Shown piece after piece: positions 34,283-45,294 of a stretch of 64,000 nt of DNA. Both the position numbers and the translations under genes were made by a program. The notes beneath the pieces were generated by a model. It did not search any database. It saw only the letters and a list, made by a program, of their open reading frames with translations, and was not told the origin of the DNA. Numbering within the stretch: the first letter of the stretch is position 1; each line of letters begins with the position of its first letter. The DNA lies in contig NC_088646.1 of NCBI RefSeq assembly GCF_964019385.1, positions 2,812,013 to 2,876,012 of the forward strand, written 5' to 3'. The DNA comes from Sycon ciliatum (taxonomy: Eukaryota; Porifera; Calcarea; Leucosolenida; Sycettidae).

Positions 34283-37200
34283 GTTGGTGTCATGCTGCAT
34301 TAGTGTCACATTCACCGTGTTTGATATGGCTGGACAGTCTCGCTATCGAGTAGTCTGGGAGAGATACTACAAGTAAGTTCCGTCACATTTTTGTTTGCAA
34401 TAAATGATTGCCAGCTGGCTGTGGTATTTGCATTTGAAAACAGGCCAGCGTTAGAACTCTATTTGCACTTCAAGTTAGTTTAGTCATATGCATGTAAGTG
34501 ACCACAGGAGTTGGAAAACTTGACAAAATTAATGATGCTGCTTCTTCATACTACAAGTAAATGAAAAATCAAACAAAATGCGGCCCATTGGTAAGCGAAT
34601 TAGCCTTTCCTAGGCTGATCCACACATGGAAGATGTTTCTTTTTAATGCATCAGTGGAGACATGGGTAGTGTTGACTCAGGCCTACAGTTCTAGGTACTT
34701 TACGGTCTGTGTTTTTTTCTTCCTTTTTGCAAAACCAATCCGGTGGAGAGGGCGCAACTCCCCCAAAACAACAAGTAACTCCAAAGCACGAAAAAAAGGC
34801 CAAAAACTAAACCAAGAACATGTGCATTAACATGTTGTTTAGAAAGACAGGACAAGTGAATAATTAGTCAGTCCATTGTTCATGATGGTCTCCGACGGTT
34901 ACGTCGGCAAGCGAGCCTCCGCCACTGCCAAAGCAGCGTGGGCTCCGCAGGAGGGTGCAAATTTCAAACCAAAATGTATACGCCTGCAACCGCGAATGCA
35001 CATAATACACGATTTCAGAAGGCTGAATGAAATCCTGCATTTAACAAAGGCCATAACATGTGAGTAGTGCTCGCCCCTCTTCTCAACAGATGAGCAATGC
35101 GTTTGTAGAGTGCCGTTGACGCCGCACCCATTCCGCCACTGGCTGACATGATCGCCGGAACAAATGAGGCTTGCTCAACCTACCTCACCCTCTCCTCATA
35201 GCACCTTTTCTTTTCTTTTTCGTGTCGCTGATACACAAAAGTTTGCGGTGCAGATCGATTTGAGTGTGAGTGAGGGTTAAAAACCCGTATATCAATAAGT
35301 GTACACTCAAAACGACTGCCCCACAAACCATTGGCAGCGATATCCAACCGGGCACGGTCCTCCACATTCGCGGTCCGGTAGCGAAGACACTCCCCCGTCA
35401 GTGGTTGTAGTACGGGCTCAATGGACACACTGGTGCACACTTCGTCCAGCAACTGGGCTGTGACGTCCCGAATTCCATTGTGTCTAATGGAGGGAAACCC
35501 TCCATAGGCGCACGACAACGTATGCGCGACAGTTGCCTCTTGGCCGCAAGAACAGTGTGACGGTACCCGGGCCGGCATCCATCCATAACGGAGGCAGAGT
35601 CCGTCCCAGAACTCTCCCTTTGATAAATTAAAATGATACTTCTTAAGAGGAAGTTCGACGACCCCTTCTCCTTCGCGACGGCAATGGCATGTCGTAGCGA
35701 CTCCGACGCACTGCCCGGTGTTGGGTCGGATTCCGATTTCTGATGACGCCGGGAAGATACCTTGGTGTCTCTCTTGGCCGACCTGATTAATGTCACGGAA
35801 TCACCGATGGAGCCGTCCCTGGACAAGATTCTCCGAGATAGAGGGTTTGTCATCCGAACCGACGATTCGTATTGTTGGCATAGGGATACAGGATTAATCA
35901 AACCGAGCCCACCGAGACGACACGGCAAAGCCAGAAGCCGCCGGATGGTTTCCCCTGGAGGGGGGGGGGGGAGGAGGAGGGGCATGGCAAGTTAAGACGG
36001 GAATCAGTTCTGTCTTGACAATGTCCTCCAGCGGTTTGAACATGGGTTCGGGTACCTTCATGGCACGACAGAGGAACACCCACCTACCCCTGAGGCCCAT
36101 CACATACGTAGAATACGCAGCCTGCGGTTGGATTTTCGCAAATACTGCTAACTTCCTCAGTTCTCCCATCCATTCCTCCACCTTTGTTTTGATATAACTT
36201 TGAAGAAAGTTGTCCCTTCCGATTGCTGCGCCAAGACGTCGTGATCCCTCGTCCGTTATTGTAACACCAGTGTCTGGAAACAATTCAGTTGCCTCCTGGT
36301 AACACCTTTCCTTTACAAGGGCCGATTTCTTTGGGTTCACGTAATATCCATAGGCCGGTCCTCTCTTGTCCATTATGTCACATCATAGACGGAGCCTGAA
36401 AAAATGAGCAGCAGCGGATGAATCGTCTGCGAACCACGAGTGCACCGCACCCGCCTCATCCGCTTAACGTATCAAGGGCATTATTCCCAAAGCGTACATA
36501 TACATGGCGAGGGGATCACCCTGTGTTGTCCATTCCTGCGACAGGATACTTTCACCGTCCACGTAGAGATGAGCGGGGTCACGGTAGGTATTAATTAGAA
36601 CGGTAGCGAGTGATGGACACAAGTGCCGAACATTTCTTAAGCAAGTCTGTCGATTCAGTCTGCTGAACGCATTACTTACGTCCGCCATCAGAATTCCTTT
36701 GGTGTCATCCAGCTCAACGGCCTGTTGCTCAGGCCTACAGTACTGCTGGGCGGCGAAGAACTGTGGGGGGGGGGGGGGTCAGGGTTCTAGCCTAGCCCGT
36801 TCTTATTTTTAGCGAACACAGCAGTTTCGTTCTTATTCGATGGTACAGTCTTACATGTACATTAATGCAGAGTTATACGTCTGAGTGTACATTATAATGT
36901 ATATTATTCCCGTAGCTATGCAGAAGACGTTACTTCAGTAACGTCTGGCGCTAGCCAGGGTCCACACAGCTTTAATTTGGTATTTGTTTGTGTGTTTGTG
37001 TCACGCCTGGCGCTATCCCGTATCTGTCCCGTACCGTACCGTACCATCAAACACAGCTGGCCACAAACAGCTGGCCACAATATTCAAATAGGGCTTTCAA
37101 ATGCAAGATCATAACGTGAAGCAACTTGGAAGAATGAGTATGAATGCGAAGTGTATTGGGGAATGCATGTAGGGCGATAGCGCGGGTTCGAATCCCGGGT

Positions 37201-40200
37201 TATGCCTTAAAATAAAATAGGAGAATTGAAAAATTTATAACATCCCCATGCTTTTTTTGCCTAGGTCATCAAGTAAATTAGTTGGTAGATGGTGTCGTAT
37301 TACTCTCGACCGTATCTGTCCCGTACCGTACCGTACCGTACCATCAAAGACAGCTGGCCACAAACAGCTGGCCACGATATTCAAATAGGGCTTTCAAATG
37401 CAAGATCATAGCGTGAAGCAACTTGGAAGAATTAGTATGCGAAGTGTATCGGGGGATGCATGCAGGGCGATAGTGCGGGTTCGAATCCCAGGTTATGTCT
37501 TGAAAAAAAAAGAGAAATGAAAAATTTATAACACCCCTGTGCTTTTTTGCCTAGGTCATCAAGGCAAAAAAGCATAGCGTAGGGCCCTGAGCTTCCAAGC
37601 TCTCTCGTTACGGTTTCCATTCCGATCCGCAAAAAATCCAGCCTGCACAGTTCTTAATTTTAAAAAAAGGTGAAATTCTAGCCTGGCCGTTCTTCAGCGC
37701 CTGATAGTACTGTATCTGTTCAGTACTGAAGCACATACTCTATGTCAACAAATATTTGGCGCATATTTATTTTCGTCTATTTTTGGCCTGGTCATATTTG
37801 GCCGAAATTTTGTTTTACAAGTTTCAGTGTGACAGAGATACAGTCAGCAGCAGGACAGGCCGAAAATGTATGCGGCCAAAATGTGTTGTAGCCCTGGGAG
37901 GCCGAAATTTGAATGGGCCGAAAATTTGTAGACTTGCAGTAGTATGCTAACCCCTGCCATATATACTAATGTCATCGACTATGAAACAATGGTTTCCATG
38001 GATGCTCCATGGTTAGTCCGAATGAAAGAAACTTGAAACTCTATCCATGATGGATTGTTGCAAGGTGTGTTATTAGTGGCAATACAGCGTCTTGTGCTGT
38101 AAAGTGACTGTCAGCGGCATGCCTGACCTTGTGGCATCCAACATCACGGTTTGGCCTTGGGGCTGGTGTCACTGTTTTTACTGGCATTTGGTGAGGTTGA
38201 CTTTAATGTACATGTATATTAAACAGTGCAATAGAACGTACGACTCGTACACATACGGCCAAGGGACACAAAACAACAATGCGAGAGAATAGGCAGGATC
38301 CTAAAAAAAGTACTTCAGAAGTGTATGTCCACGCGGCATCCTCCGATAAGTTTGTACCCAATGTGAAGATAAACTTTGGTATTGTTTGACTGTAGTGTGA
38401 TAGGAGTCATGAGAGTGTTACTTTACACCTACGTGACCTAGACCATGTATGTGTGCCTGTACCTGTGCGGGTACATATGCATGTATGTGTACAGGTACAC
38501 ATACATGCATATGTACATGTACACATACATGCTTATGTACCTGTACATGCAACTGGGCCTGATCATGCTGGGTCAGCCCTAACGAGCCCTTCACACTGGT
38601 CACCACCATGCCAGTCACGGTGAGCCATTCCTGTTCACACTGGCAACAGGTGAGTTCACACCAAGCTACCAGCCTGTCAGCAGTGTGGAGCCACAGTGAC
38701 GTGGCGGGAAAGAGGTGAGAAGGCTTCGCACGTACTAGCACTTGGCACCAGCATGGTGGCTTCTAAGGACAATAAATTCAGCAACCTTGCAACACCAAGG
38801 CCAGTTATCCCAGCAGCAGCAGCAGAGGAAGAAGAAGTCGATGGAGAGAAAGCAGCAGCAGCAGCAGCAGAAGAAGATGAAGCAGCAGCAGCAACCTTGC
38901 CCAGGACTCAGACAAGGCTTCATCAGGTCAGCCACCTCTGAGGACTTGTGTCGTCAGCTAAAAATAGGATTACCGCCCGACATGCAACCTGTGCCGAAAG
39001 CAGCTTCTTGCCAATCTTGGGTGGTGAATGATAAGGGTAAGGATACGGAGGATAAGTGTTCTGGTATTCCTGAGTTGCTACTTGGGCTAATATCATGTGC
39101 CTATGCTCCATGCTGTGTGCTGTGTGCTGTGTGTGTTCTTGTTGAACACTGCAGGACGGTGAAGGGGATCATCTTTGTGGTGGATAGTAGTGAACGCCTG
39201 CGCATGGCCACGGCCAAGGATGAACTCGAGAGGCTTCTTACTCACAAGGGTAGGTTGACGCTATGCTGCGGTGCTGCCCTAGCAATGCCGGGTGTTTCAA
39301 ATGTAACACCTCGACACCTCGACACCTCAATTCCACATACACACACGCATGCACGGGTGTGCTCACTTGCTTGCTAATGCCCCCCCCCCCCCACACACAC
39401 ACACATGCACTCATAGCAAGTTTTTGGAATTGTACCTGCATGTGTGCATGTGTTGACCAATGGGCTACTACTGGCTAGACTTAGTCGTGTGTACTCTGTG
39501 ATGACTGGTATCATGTACTAACGTCACTGGGAACAAGGATAAATACAGCTGGGTCCCATCCTGTCCACTTTGATACAATCACTTAGTCTACTGAAAATTA
39601 TCTTCACCCTCGTACTCGGGTGTGTTGCTGAGGCAATAGGTAGTACAATTATTTCGGAGTCCACCCCTGGTATAGGAATCCAAGCTGTTTCTGCCTATTG
39701 ATTTATCCGCAGTATTCCTTGGATCATTCTTCCCTCTCCGGCCCCGTGTTACCTATGCAGCTGTGTGTGTATTGTTTCCATGGTCTTGGTTCTGAAGATG
39801 TGGTGGATCGACACATACCGCTGTTGATCTTTGCCAACAAGATGGATGTACATGACTCTATTTCTGCTATCGAGGTGAGCAATTTCAACTGCAATGCTAT
39901 CCCTGCTATTGCCACCACCTCGAACAAGGGTGGTGGCATTGGCCGTATTGAACAGGAGCGCATACCAACCTTCAGGGCCCGCCACGACCATACAAAATTC
40001 AAAAAGCTTCGACAACCATTTTGAAAAATGGCGATTGCCGCGCAGGCCAGCGTTCGTGCAGTCATAGCGGCTACGCACCAGAGTTCGTGCTGATCAATGT
40101 ACAGCGATGTACAGTCGAGTTCCTGGTGTAGTCTGTACAGCGAAGGGCCAGTACCGAAGGGAATCTTGTTTGATACCGGGAAAGACACGAGGAGAAGACG

Positions 40201-43200
40201 TCCTCCAAGCCATCTTGGTCATTTTTCTCAATCCGCTGGTGCATTTTGACCAAGATATGTCCGTGAGATACTGGTGAACTGGAGTCCTGGCATCTACACG
40301 ATTTCGCCTCGGCCTTTTCTTGTTGCACTTGCAGATATGCACACGGCTGCCAGGTTTTGTTGGTGCGCGTGAGTGCGCACGGCCGACCTTGATGTTTTCA
40401 AAAAAGTAAAACAGCGGTTCTACTTCGCCGATTCTCACCGTCAAGAAGCTCATTTTCTCGGTCTTGGAATTCTCTATCGGTTTACCGTCCCCGATTTCTA
40501 TTTTTCTCTTCATTCACTTGTTTGCACGTCTTCGAGTTTCAGTGATTTCACCATCCGATCTCAGCCAAACGAAGGCCAAATCGAAAAATTCAAGACGGTA
40601 ACCCTCCAAAGATCACGAATCCACAATGGCCTAATGTCTAAAACCAACGAGTACAGCCAAGTTCAGCTCGGAAAACACCCCACAATTGCAAGAAACGGCC
40701 CGTTTTGCCGTGCGCTGATTGGTCAAAACCTGGAGACCGTTATTGACGCATTGTACGGTCGTGGTGAGCCCTGACCTTAACCTATGGGAAGAGTGGACAC
40801 AGTGGTGGTTGTAAGGTCACGGCCACCACCCAGTGTTCACTCTGCCCATGGTGGTGATGGTGTAAGGTTGGCATGTGATCCTGATCAACAAACTCACAAA
40901 CTAGACCTAGAATATTCGTCCGTAGCAGAAGGTACTGAAACTGGCACAGAGCAAAACGAAACGCTCTATGAATTCTCCAGCTTTGGAAATGTTCTGATTT
41001 CAATTGAAAAATGCAGGCAAGATGCAGGTTCTGTCTCTGCCACTACTGGTGAACAATTGGAGTCCTTAGAAAAGGAAAGAAAGCAGCAGACTGAGGTGAG
41101 GCTGGAAGAGGAATAGCGTTGCTTTAGACATGGTGTTTTAGACTGTGACAGGGCAACGTTATGCTCTGTGACCCTTCATGGGCACACTGTGCTACAGTGC
41201 GGATCGGCAATAGGGTTGTCGGCTATAGTAATATACCTCTTATTGTGATCGTATTCTCAAATTCATTTTCGAAAACCACCCCTTTCTAGACATATTGGAT
41301 CGGCTATAGTAATATATCGGCTATAATGATAGGATTTCTTTGTCAAAATGATTTTATTGCATACATTTTTCATCGGCTATAGTGATTTGATCATAAAAAA
41401 TTATACATCGTACATGGCGAGATCTGACCGCGGCAGTCAGGAAGCGCTGGTACGACTATGATATCCCTCGGAGGAACTTCGGAATGTTTGGCGTTGGCTG
41501 TGCTTGTTCCGGGGCATCCTCGAGCGAGAGCGGAGGCAGTATGAGTACCAGCGCTGAAGCGCTACTGTGGTCTCCGCTGAGATGTTGGAGAAGGCATTCA
41601 GGTAACAGCGAAGATGATCAGGGACGCGGAGAAGCTTCTCCGTGACATACGACATCACGCGTCGATCGACCTGCCACTTGGAACGGTTTCAGTCGAGCGA
41701 TGGCGACCCAGACTGAGACTCTACTCCCACTATTCGATCCTGTAGATATTGTTGATATGTCGATTGAATGTGTTGAAATGTTTCTCTTCTCTTCTTGTTG
41801 AACACTGAAAACTCATGTCAAAAAGTGACGAAGTTTTTGTTTCCACAGGAAGTAGCTCTGCACTGCGCGTGCGCGTACTGCACAGTCACATCAAGAGTAG
41901 AAAAACAAGAGTGTGCAACTCGCGGATGGGTAGGCCCACGGCAGAATTTTTTGTTGACGTAACGAGCTGCGAGCCTTTCGGAAAGTTTTTCCTCGTGCTC
42001 TTGGCCGGCTTTACACTACAAGGTCGGTGCCCAGCACGTGCTCTCACACTGCTCTGCGGCGAAATGCGCGTTCTTCTGAAAAAAGGTGACGTCAACAAAA
42101 AATTCCGCCATGGGCGGGGTATCTGCAGATTGTGCAGGAGAGATCCGGAGTTGCACACTCTTGTTTATCTACTCTTATAGTCTGTTTCAAAAAGATTAGC
42201 AATCAGGTTTTGGTCTTAAAAAGTATGAAGATAAGGGAAAATTGGACAACGAAGTACATAAAAGGGCTGGTTAGGGCACGGCAAATTGTTCTGTGAAGGT
42301 TTCGGAACAATTGGACCAGCCGTTAAGGAGTTAGAATTTCGGCCAGGTTTCCGGCCTTTTCCCATGGTTTACAATTTGCCCTGGAAGCCAGTATCGATTT
42401 TTCTATCAAAACCCACGATTTATCTTTTCCTTTCTGGCCTTGTGGTTATGGATGCTGTCTGCTGACCATGAAGTTGCGAGTTCAAATCCCAACCTATCTT
42501 CAAGTCACACTTTTGTTCATTGTTTTTTTGGTGATCAAGCAGACTTGTTGTTGTTCACGGTTGTTGTTGTTGGAGCTCCCGCTTCCTTTCGAACTGACTG
42601 ACACTTGACTGGCTCACGCCATGTGAACACACCCTCAACACTGAAACGGTGTGAGTGAATACGGAAGTCATTGCGCTGTAGCTACGTGTTGAATACACCG
42701 GCACATCGATCGATCGAATTTTTTTTGAGAATTATTTTAGTATTTCAAGATCGCCAATTTATTTGAATTTAGAAGTCAACGTCGTCTTCTATCAGCTTCC
42801 ACAGGCGTCTGCTTTTCTCAAAATGTTGTCGAAGTCATACGGATAACTTCGCCAAGTCATGGCCTTGGGAATGAGTCTGTGTCGATGTCGTTTTCGTCAC
42901 ATGGTGAGAGTAAATTGCATCGCAGCTCAAAGAAACTATTTGGTCACAAAACATATTGGGACCCATGCCGCTCGTCAGCCTTGGCATTTACTACACTTTT
43001 GATATGTCCTCTCTGACTCCAGTCCATAATCGATACGAGGAAGAACTCGTTTGTTGTGAACCAGACGTACACGACTGTACCGACATCGACCTGAGTGAGT
43101 TGTCATTTTTCATGCTTTCGCGCGGAATATTTCTTCGAGTTCACAGTGAGTTTTTGCAGGCAGCGCTCGAGCGCTCATACGGTAAGACGGCAAACTCCCC

Positions 43201-43953
43201 GGGCGATCACCAGGATTGCTAATCTTTTTGAAACTGACTGTAGTCACATGCACAGCACGCTTCTGCACGCTGCACTGATTTGAATGGCACCATACACGCA
43301 TATGTGTCAGGCATACCAAAGTATGCATATCGCCTGTAGTAAAATATCGCCTATAGTGATATTTTCACGAAAATCAAACACCAACGCTATAGCCGATCCG
43401 TACTGTATTCCATGCAAAGCTGAAGAGCGGCCATGGGCTCATCCCCGGCTGTACACCAGGTTCTCTGAAAGGAGTATTGTGTCACACCTCAGAACCAAGT
43501 CGGTAGAGGTGGAACTGCATGTACCTGTAGCTCAGTGAGACTGGCGGCTGACACTGGGCTCACCGTGCTGTCTGTATTACTAGTATGCACTCCTACTGGC
43601 CATGGGTTGGGACCTACAGACTTTACTCGTCACAGTATTGGCCTTGGGTTGGGACCTACACTGGCTACAGACTTTACTTGTGTGGACAATGATCTAGGCT
43701 AGTCAACAGATCCATTCACTGGACGTGGCTAGTGGAGTGTACTGAATTACTCTTGAAGATCAGCACTAGTCTTGGTGATTAATTGTCTTTGTTCAAATAA
43801 TGTTTTTTGCTTCTTCAGTGCTCAGAAGAACTGGGATTGAGTGAGATCAAGACCAAGCCTTGGAATATCTTGTGAGTGCCACACTATTCTATAACCTGTC
43901 TGATCGCTGAGAGGCCACTGTAGATAAATCAGTGCACACTGAGTCCTCCGCAG

Positions 43954-43986
<33 letters not shown>

Positions 43987-44964
43987 GGCATACACACACA
44001 CAGACCAGATGCGGCGACCACACCGAATTCCTTGGTCTGATTCCTAGCTGGCATAAAGCAGATAAGGCTTACGGAAAGGCTACCCTCCCTGTTTACAGGG
44101 TGAGCCCATACAGCTTTCAGCAAGATTGAGCCTGTGCATGTTTTTAGCATACATGTGCGTGGTTCATGTGGTTGTATTCTCTCAAGTAGCTAATGCAAGT
44201 AAGTGTCAAATCCAGAGCACTTGCCGGTCAGAATGCAGGACCGGTGCTGCCCGCTCAGTGTAGCAGCTGGAACTGATGATCTCTATTGCAGTACCTGTAC
44301 CTGTATGCTGTCGTGTTTCTATGCTATAGTGCGAGCAATGCGTTGACTGGCGAGGGCCTTAGCGATGGAATAGAGTGGCTTTCAGGTACAGTGGCAAACC
44401 TTTGGCAACTCCTTAGCCCTAGTCCTAGAATCATGAGCAAGGCATCCATCCTGATGTGCACAGGGATTTTAGAGAACTTGCCGGTTATGCCGGGAAGATT
44501 TCACATAGGAGTGAATTCACCTTCTTTCACTAGGAAACAAGTCGTTTTGTTAGCAGCTAGCCTAGCCGATTGCATCTATGGAAGACAAGCAATGTACAGC
44601 TGAGCGAAAACTTCCAAATTTGAACACATGGCAAGTGCAATCTTAAAATGATATTGAGGCTATTCATTGGTAAGACCTGCTTGATTTCATTTGGACTGCC
44701 TCACGACGGCCCGCCACTGCTTGCACACATGGAACACCAGTCCTGTTCCCGATTTCTGTTCACAACATCAGCCATATTGTCATGTGACATCATCATCATG
44801 TGACCAAGGAAAATATCCTCAATGGTTCCGTATTACTGAATCAGTGTGGAAATGCATGCACGTGGTGGCTATGCGCTTGCGTACGGATTCTGTGTGTTTG
44901 GTGGCTCTTGCATGCACGCGTGGTGCTGTGTTTTCATGCAGATGCTCTTCAGCAGACAATGTGA
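31148..44964 (+). CDS. ARL6: ARL6 (BBS3), Arf-like small GTPase, eight exons
   Basis: Exons: 31148-31270, 32602-32663, 34304-34372, 39155-39249, 39798-39874, 43819-43871, 44330-44385, 44942-44964. Every junction is GT-AG and keeps phase, giving 185 residues (human ARL6 has 186). Motifs: P-loop GLDNSGKS (24-31), switch I NIVPTIGF with Thr50, switch II FDMAGQSRYR with Gln73, NKMD (130-133), and the G5-like ASNA (161-164). Gly2 is present and the N-terminus can form an amphipathic helix. ARL6-GTP recruits the BBSome coat to membranes for traffic to the cilium. The switch II DMAGQS differs slightly from human DMSGQG; the C-terminus ends DALQQTM. The introns are packed with repeats; intron 3 is 4.8 kb and intron 5 is 3.9 kb. 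The gene converges on a minus-strand gene that ends at 45295. Confidence 0.97.
31322..31400. repeat. GT-rich microsatellite in ARL6 intron 1
   Basis: Imperfect GT repeats just downstream of exon 1. An 11-bp unit (CATTGGCAAA) is repeated three times further on, at 31815-31843. Confidence 0.8.
32703..34004. repeat. 18-bp minisatellite in ARL6 intron 2
   Basis: Unit TTAGAGGACCATTCCCTA, about 45 copies in the dense part (33200-34004). Looser relatives lie at 32703-32915 and 33121-33200. Two or three unit variants (GAGGACC, GAAGACC, GAAGAAC) alternate in higher-order blocks. Because 18 is a multiple of 3 and no unit makes a stop on the minus strand, long repetitive frames arise there (EWSSNR in one, LLIGNG in another). 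These are not genes. Confidence 0.95.
34210..34280. repeat. GT microsatellite immediately before ARL6 exon 3
   Basis: (GT)n ends 24 bp before the exon 3 acceptor (CTGCATTAG at 34295-34303). UG-rich tracts next to acceptors can take the place of a polypyrimidine tract, and length changes could affect splicing. Confidence 0.9.
35180..36690 (-). pseudogene. Decayed non-LTR-type reverse transcriptase in ARL6 intron 3
   Basis: Minus-strand pieces in several frames, in order: MADVSNAFSRLNRQTCLRN and TTQGDPLAMYMYALGIMPLI (palm), GYYVNPKKSALV and RRLGAAIGRDNF (thumb), then a Cys/His region CSCGQEATVAHTLSC and RHNGIRDV, and ARLDIAANGLWGSRFECTLI with DIRVFNPHS, which may be a C-terminal nuclease-like domain. 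The 5' part (ORF1 and most fingers) and the catalytic block are missing or unreadable. The frame changes several times and a poly-C run interrupts it near 35960. The clade is uncertain. Confidence 0.75.
36691..37011. other. Noncoding intron sequence
   Basis: It holds a poly-G run near 36766-36778 and an ACTTCAGTAACGTCTGGCG block. No coding signal. Confidence 0.4.
37012..37560 (+). repeat. Tandem pair of about 250-300-bp repeat units with a tRNA-like B box
   Basis: Unit 1 (37012-37268) and unit 2 (about 37313-37560) share GTATCTGTCCCGTACCGTAC, ACAGCTGGCCACAAACAGCT, CAAATAGGGCTTTCAAATGC and GCGGGTTCGAATCCC. The last is a good pol III box B (GGTTCGAATCC at 37185-37195 and 37478-37488), so the unit may derive from a tRNA-type SINE. 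A box A was not confidently found. Short CGTAC repeats lie at each unit start. Confidence 0.7.
37561..39154. other. ARL6 intron 3, remainder
   Basis: It contains ACATGTAC-type palindromic repeats (38455-38550) and a CAG/GAA-rich low-complexity block (38808-38895, long Q/A/E runs in open frames). No supported exon other than the ARL6 exon 4 that follows. Confidence 0.5.
40784..41116 (+). other. Unassigned 110-codon open frame in ARL6 intron 5
   Basis: An open frame starting MGRVDTVVVVRSRPPP and ending in a charged, possibly coiled-coil stretch (EQLESLEKERKQQTE). A donor-like GAG|GTGAGG falls near its end at 41094. I do not recognise the protein. It could be a fragment of a retrocopy, a nested gene, or chance. 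The neighbouring frame at 40373-40774 is equally unassigned. Confidence 0.2.
41893..42176. mobile_element. 284-bp inverted-repeat MITE
   Basis: Left AAGAGTAGAAAAACAAGAGT and right, complemented, AAGAGTAGATAAACAAGAGT, continuing GTGCAACTC on both sides. Short frames on both strands share the peptide CNSRMG/CNSGS type because of the symmetry. It abuts the next TA element with no gap. Confidence 0.75.
42178..43240. mobile_element. Nonautonomous TA-flanked element, copy 2 (inverted relative to copy 1)
   Basis: Ends TAGTCTGTTTCAAAAAGATT and, from the right on the minus strand, CAGTCAGTTTCAAAAAGATT. TA flanks lie at 42176-42177 and 43241-43242. It is homologous along its whole length to 5259-6323 in reverse orientation. 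It holds the tRNA-like segment at 42436-42495. Confidence 0.8.
42436..42495 (+). ncRNA. tRNA-like segment inside TA element copy 2
   Basis: Box-A-like TGGTTATGGATGCTG and box-B-like GAGTTCAAATCCC, in the same place as in copy 1. The copies differ at several bases yet keep both boxes. Confidence 0.45.
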
Positions 44965-45294
44965 GAGGACTGGACTGTAATACCAGCATAACTGAACACT
45001 CTGGGCGAAGGAAAATCAAAATAGATCCAAGAAGCAACCACTGAACTGAGAACAAGAAATGCAACAAACACATCTACTATATCTGCAAGTGTTTCAAATT
45101 TCTGTGTAATTAGATATCATCTCAAGCTAGCTGCCTAAATTGTTCAAAACTTACTAAAATTACTACTCAATTCTTATGGGATACTCAAATTGTAAACTGT
45201 ATGTATATCACAGACCTATAGAACTTCTACTCAACTTCTATATCAAACTATATTCAAGATCATCTCATGCATATTTTGAGTTGTTTTTGTTCTC
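44965..45294. other. 330-bp gap between two converging stop codons
   Basis: It separates the ARL6 stop from the stop of the minus-strand gene. No canonical AATAAA is seen on either strand, so both 3' UTRs either overlap or use variant signals. Confidence 0.5.

Larger units (their letters stand above)
41195..43405. mobile_element. TA-flanked DNA element in ARL6 intron 5, itself hit by two others
   Basis: Ends CAGTGCGGATCGGCAATAG on the left and, on the minus strand from the right, CAGTACGGATCGGCTATAG. TA lies outside both (41193-41194 and 43406-43407). CAGT ends plus TA point to Tc1/mariner type. GGCTATAGTAATAT motifs repeat near both ends. Nested inside are a 284-bp MITE (41893-42176) and a 1.06-kb TA element (42178-43240). 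The 41403-41700 segment has short open frames, but I cannot recognise transposase. Confidence 0.75.

Noticed and set aside
38696-39377. Gln/Ala-rich frames as a separate gene
   Set aside because: Low-complexity CAG/GAA run directly before ARL6 exon 4; frames read into the exon in part and then into the intron.
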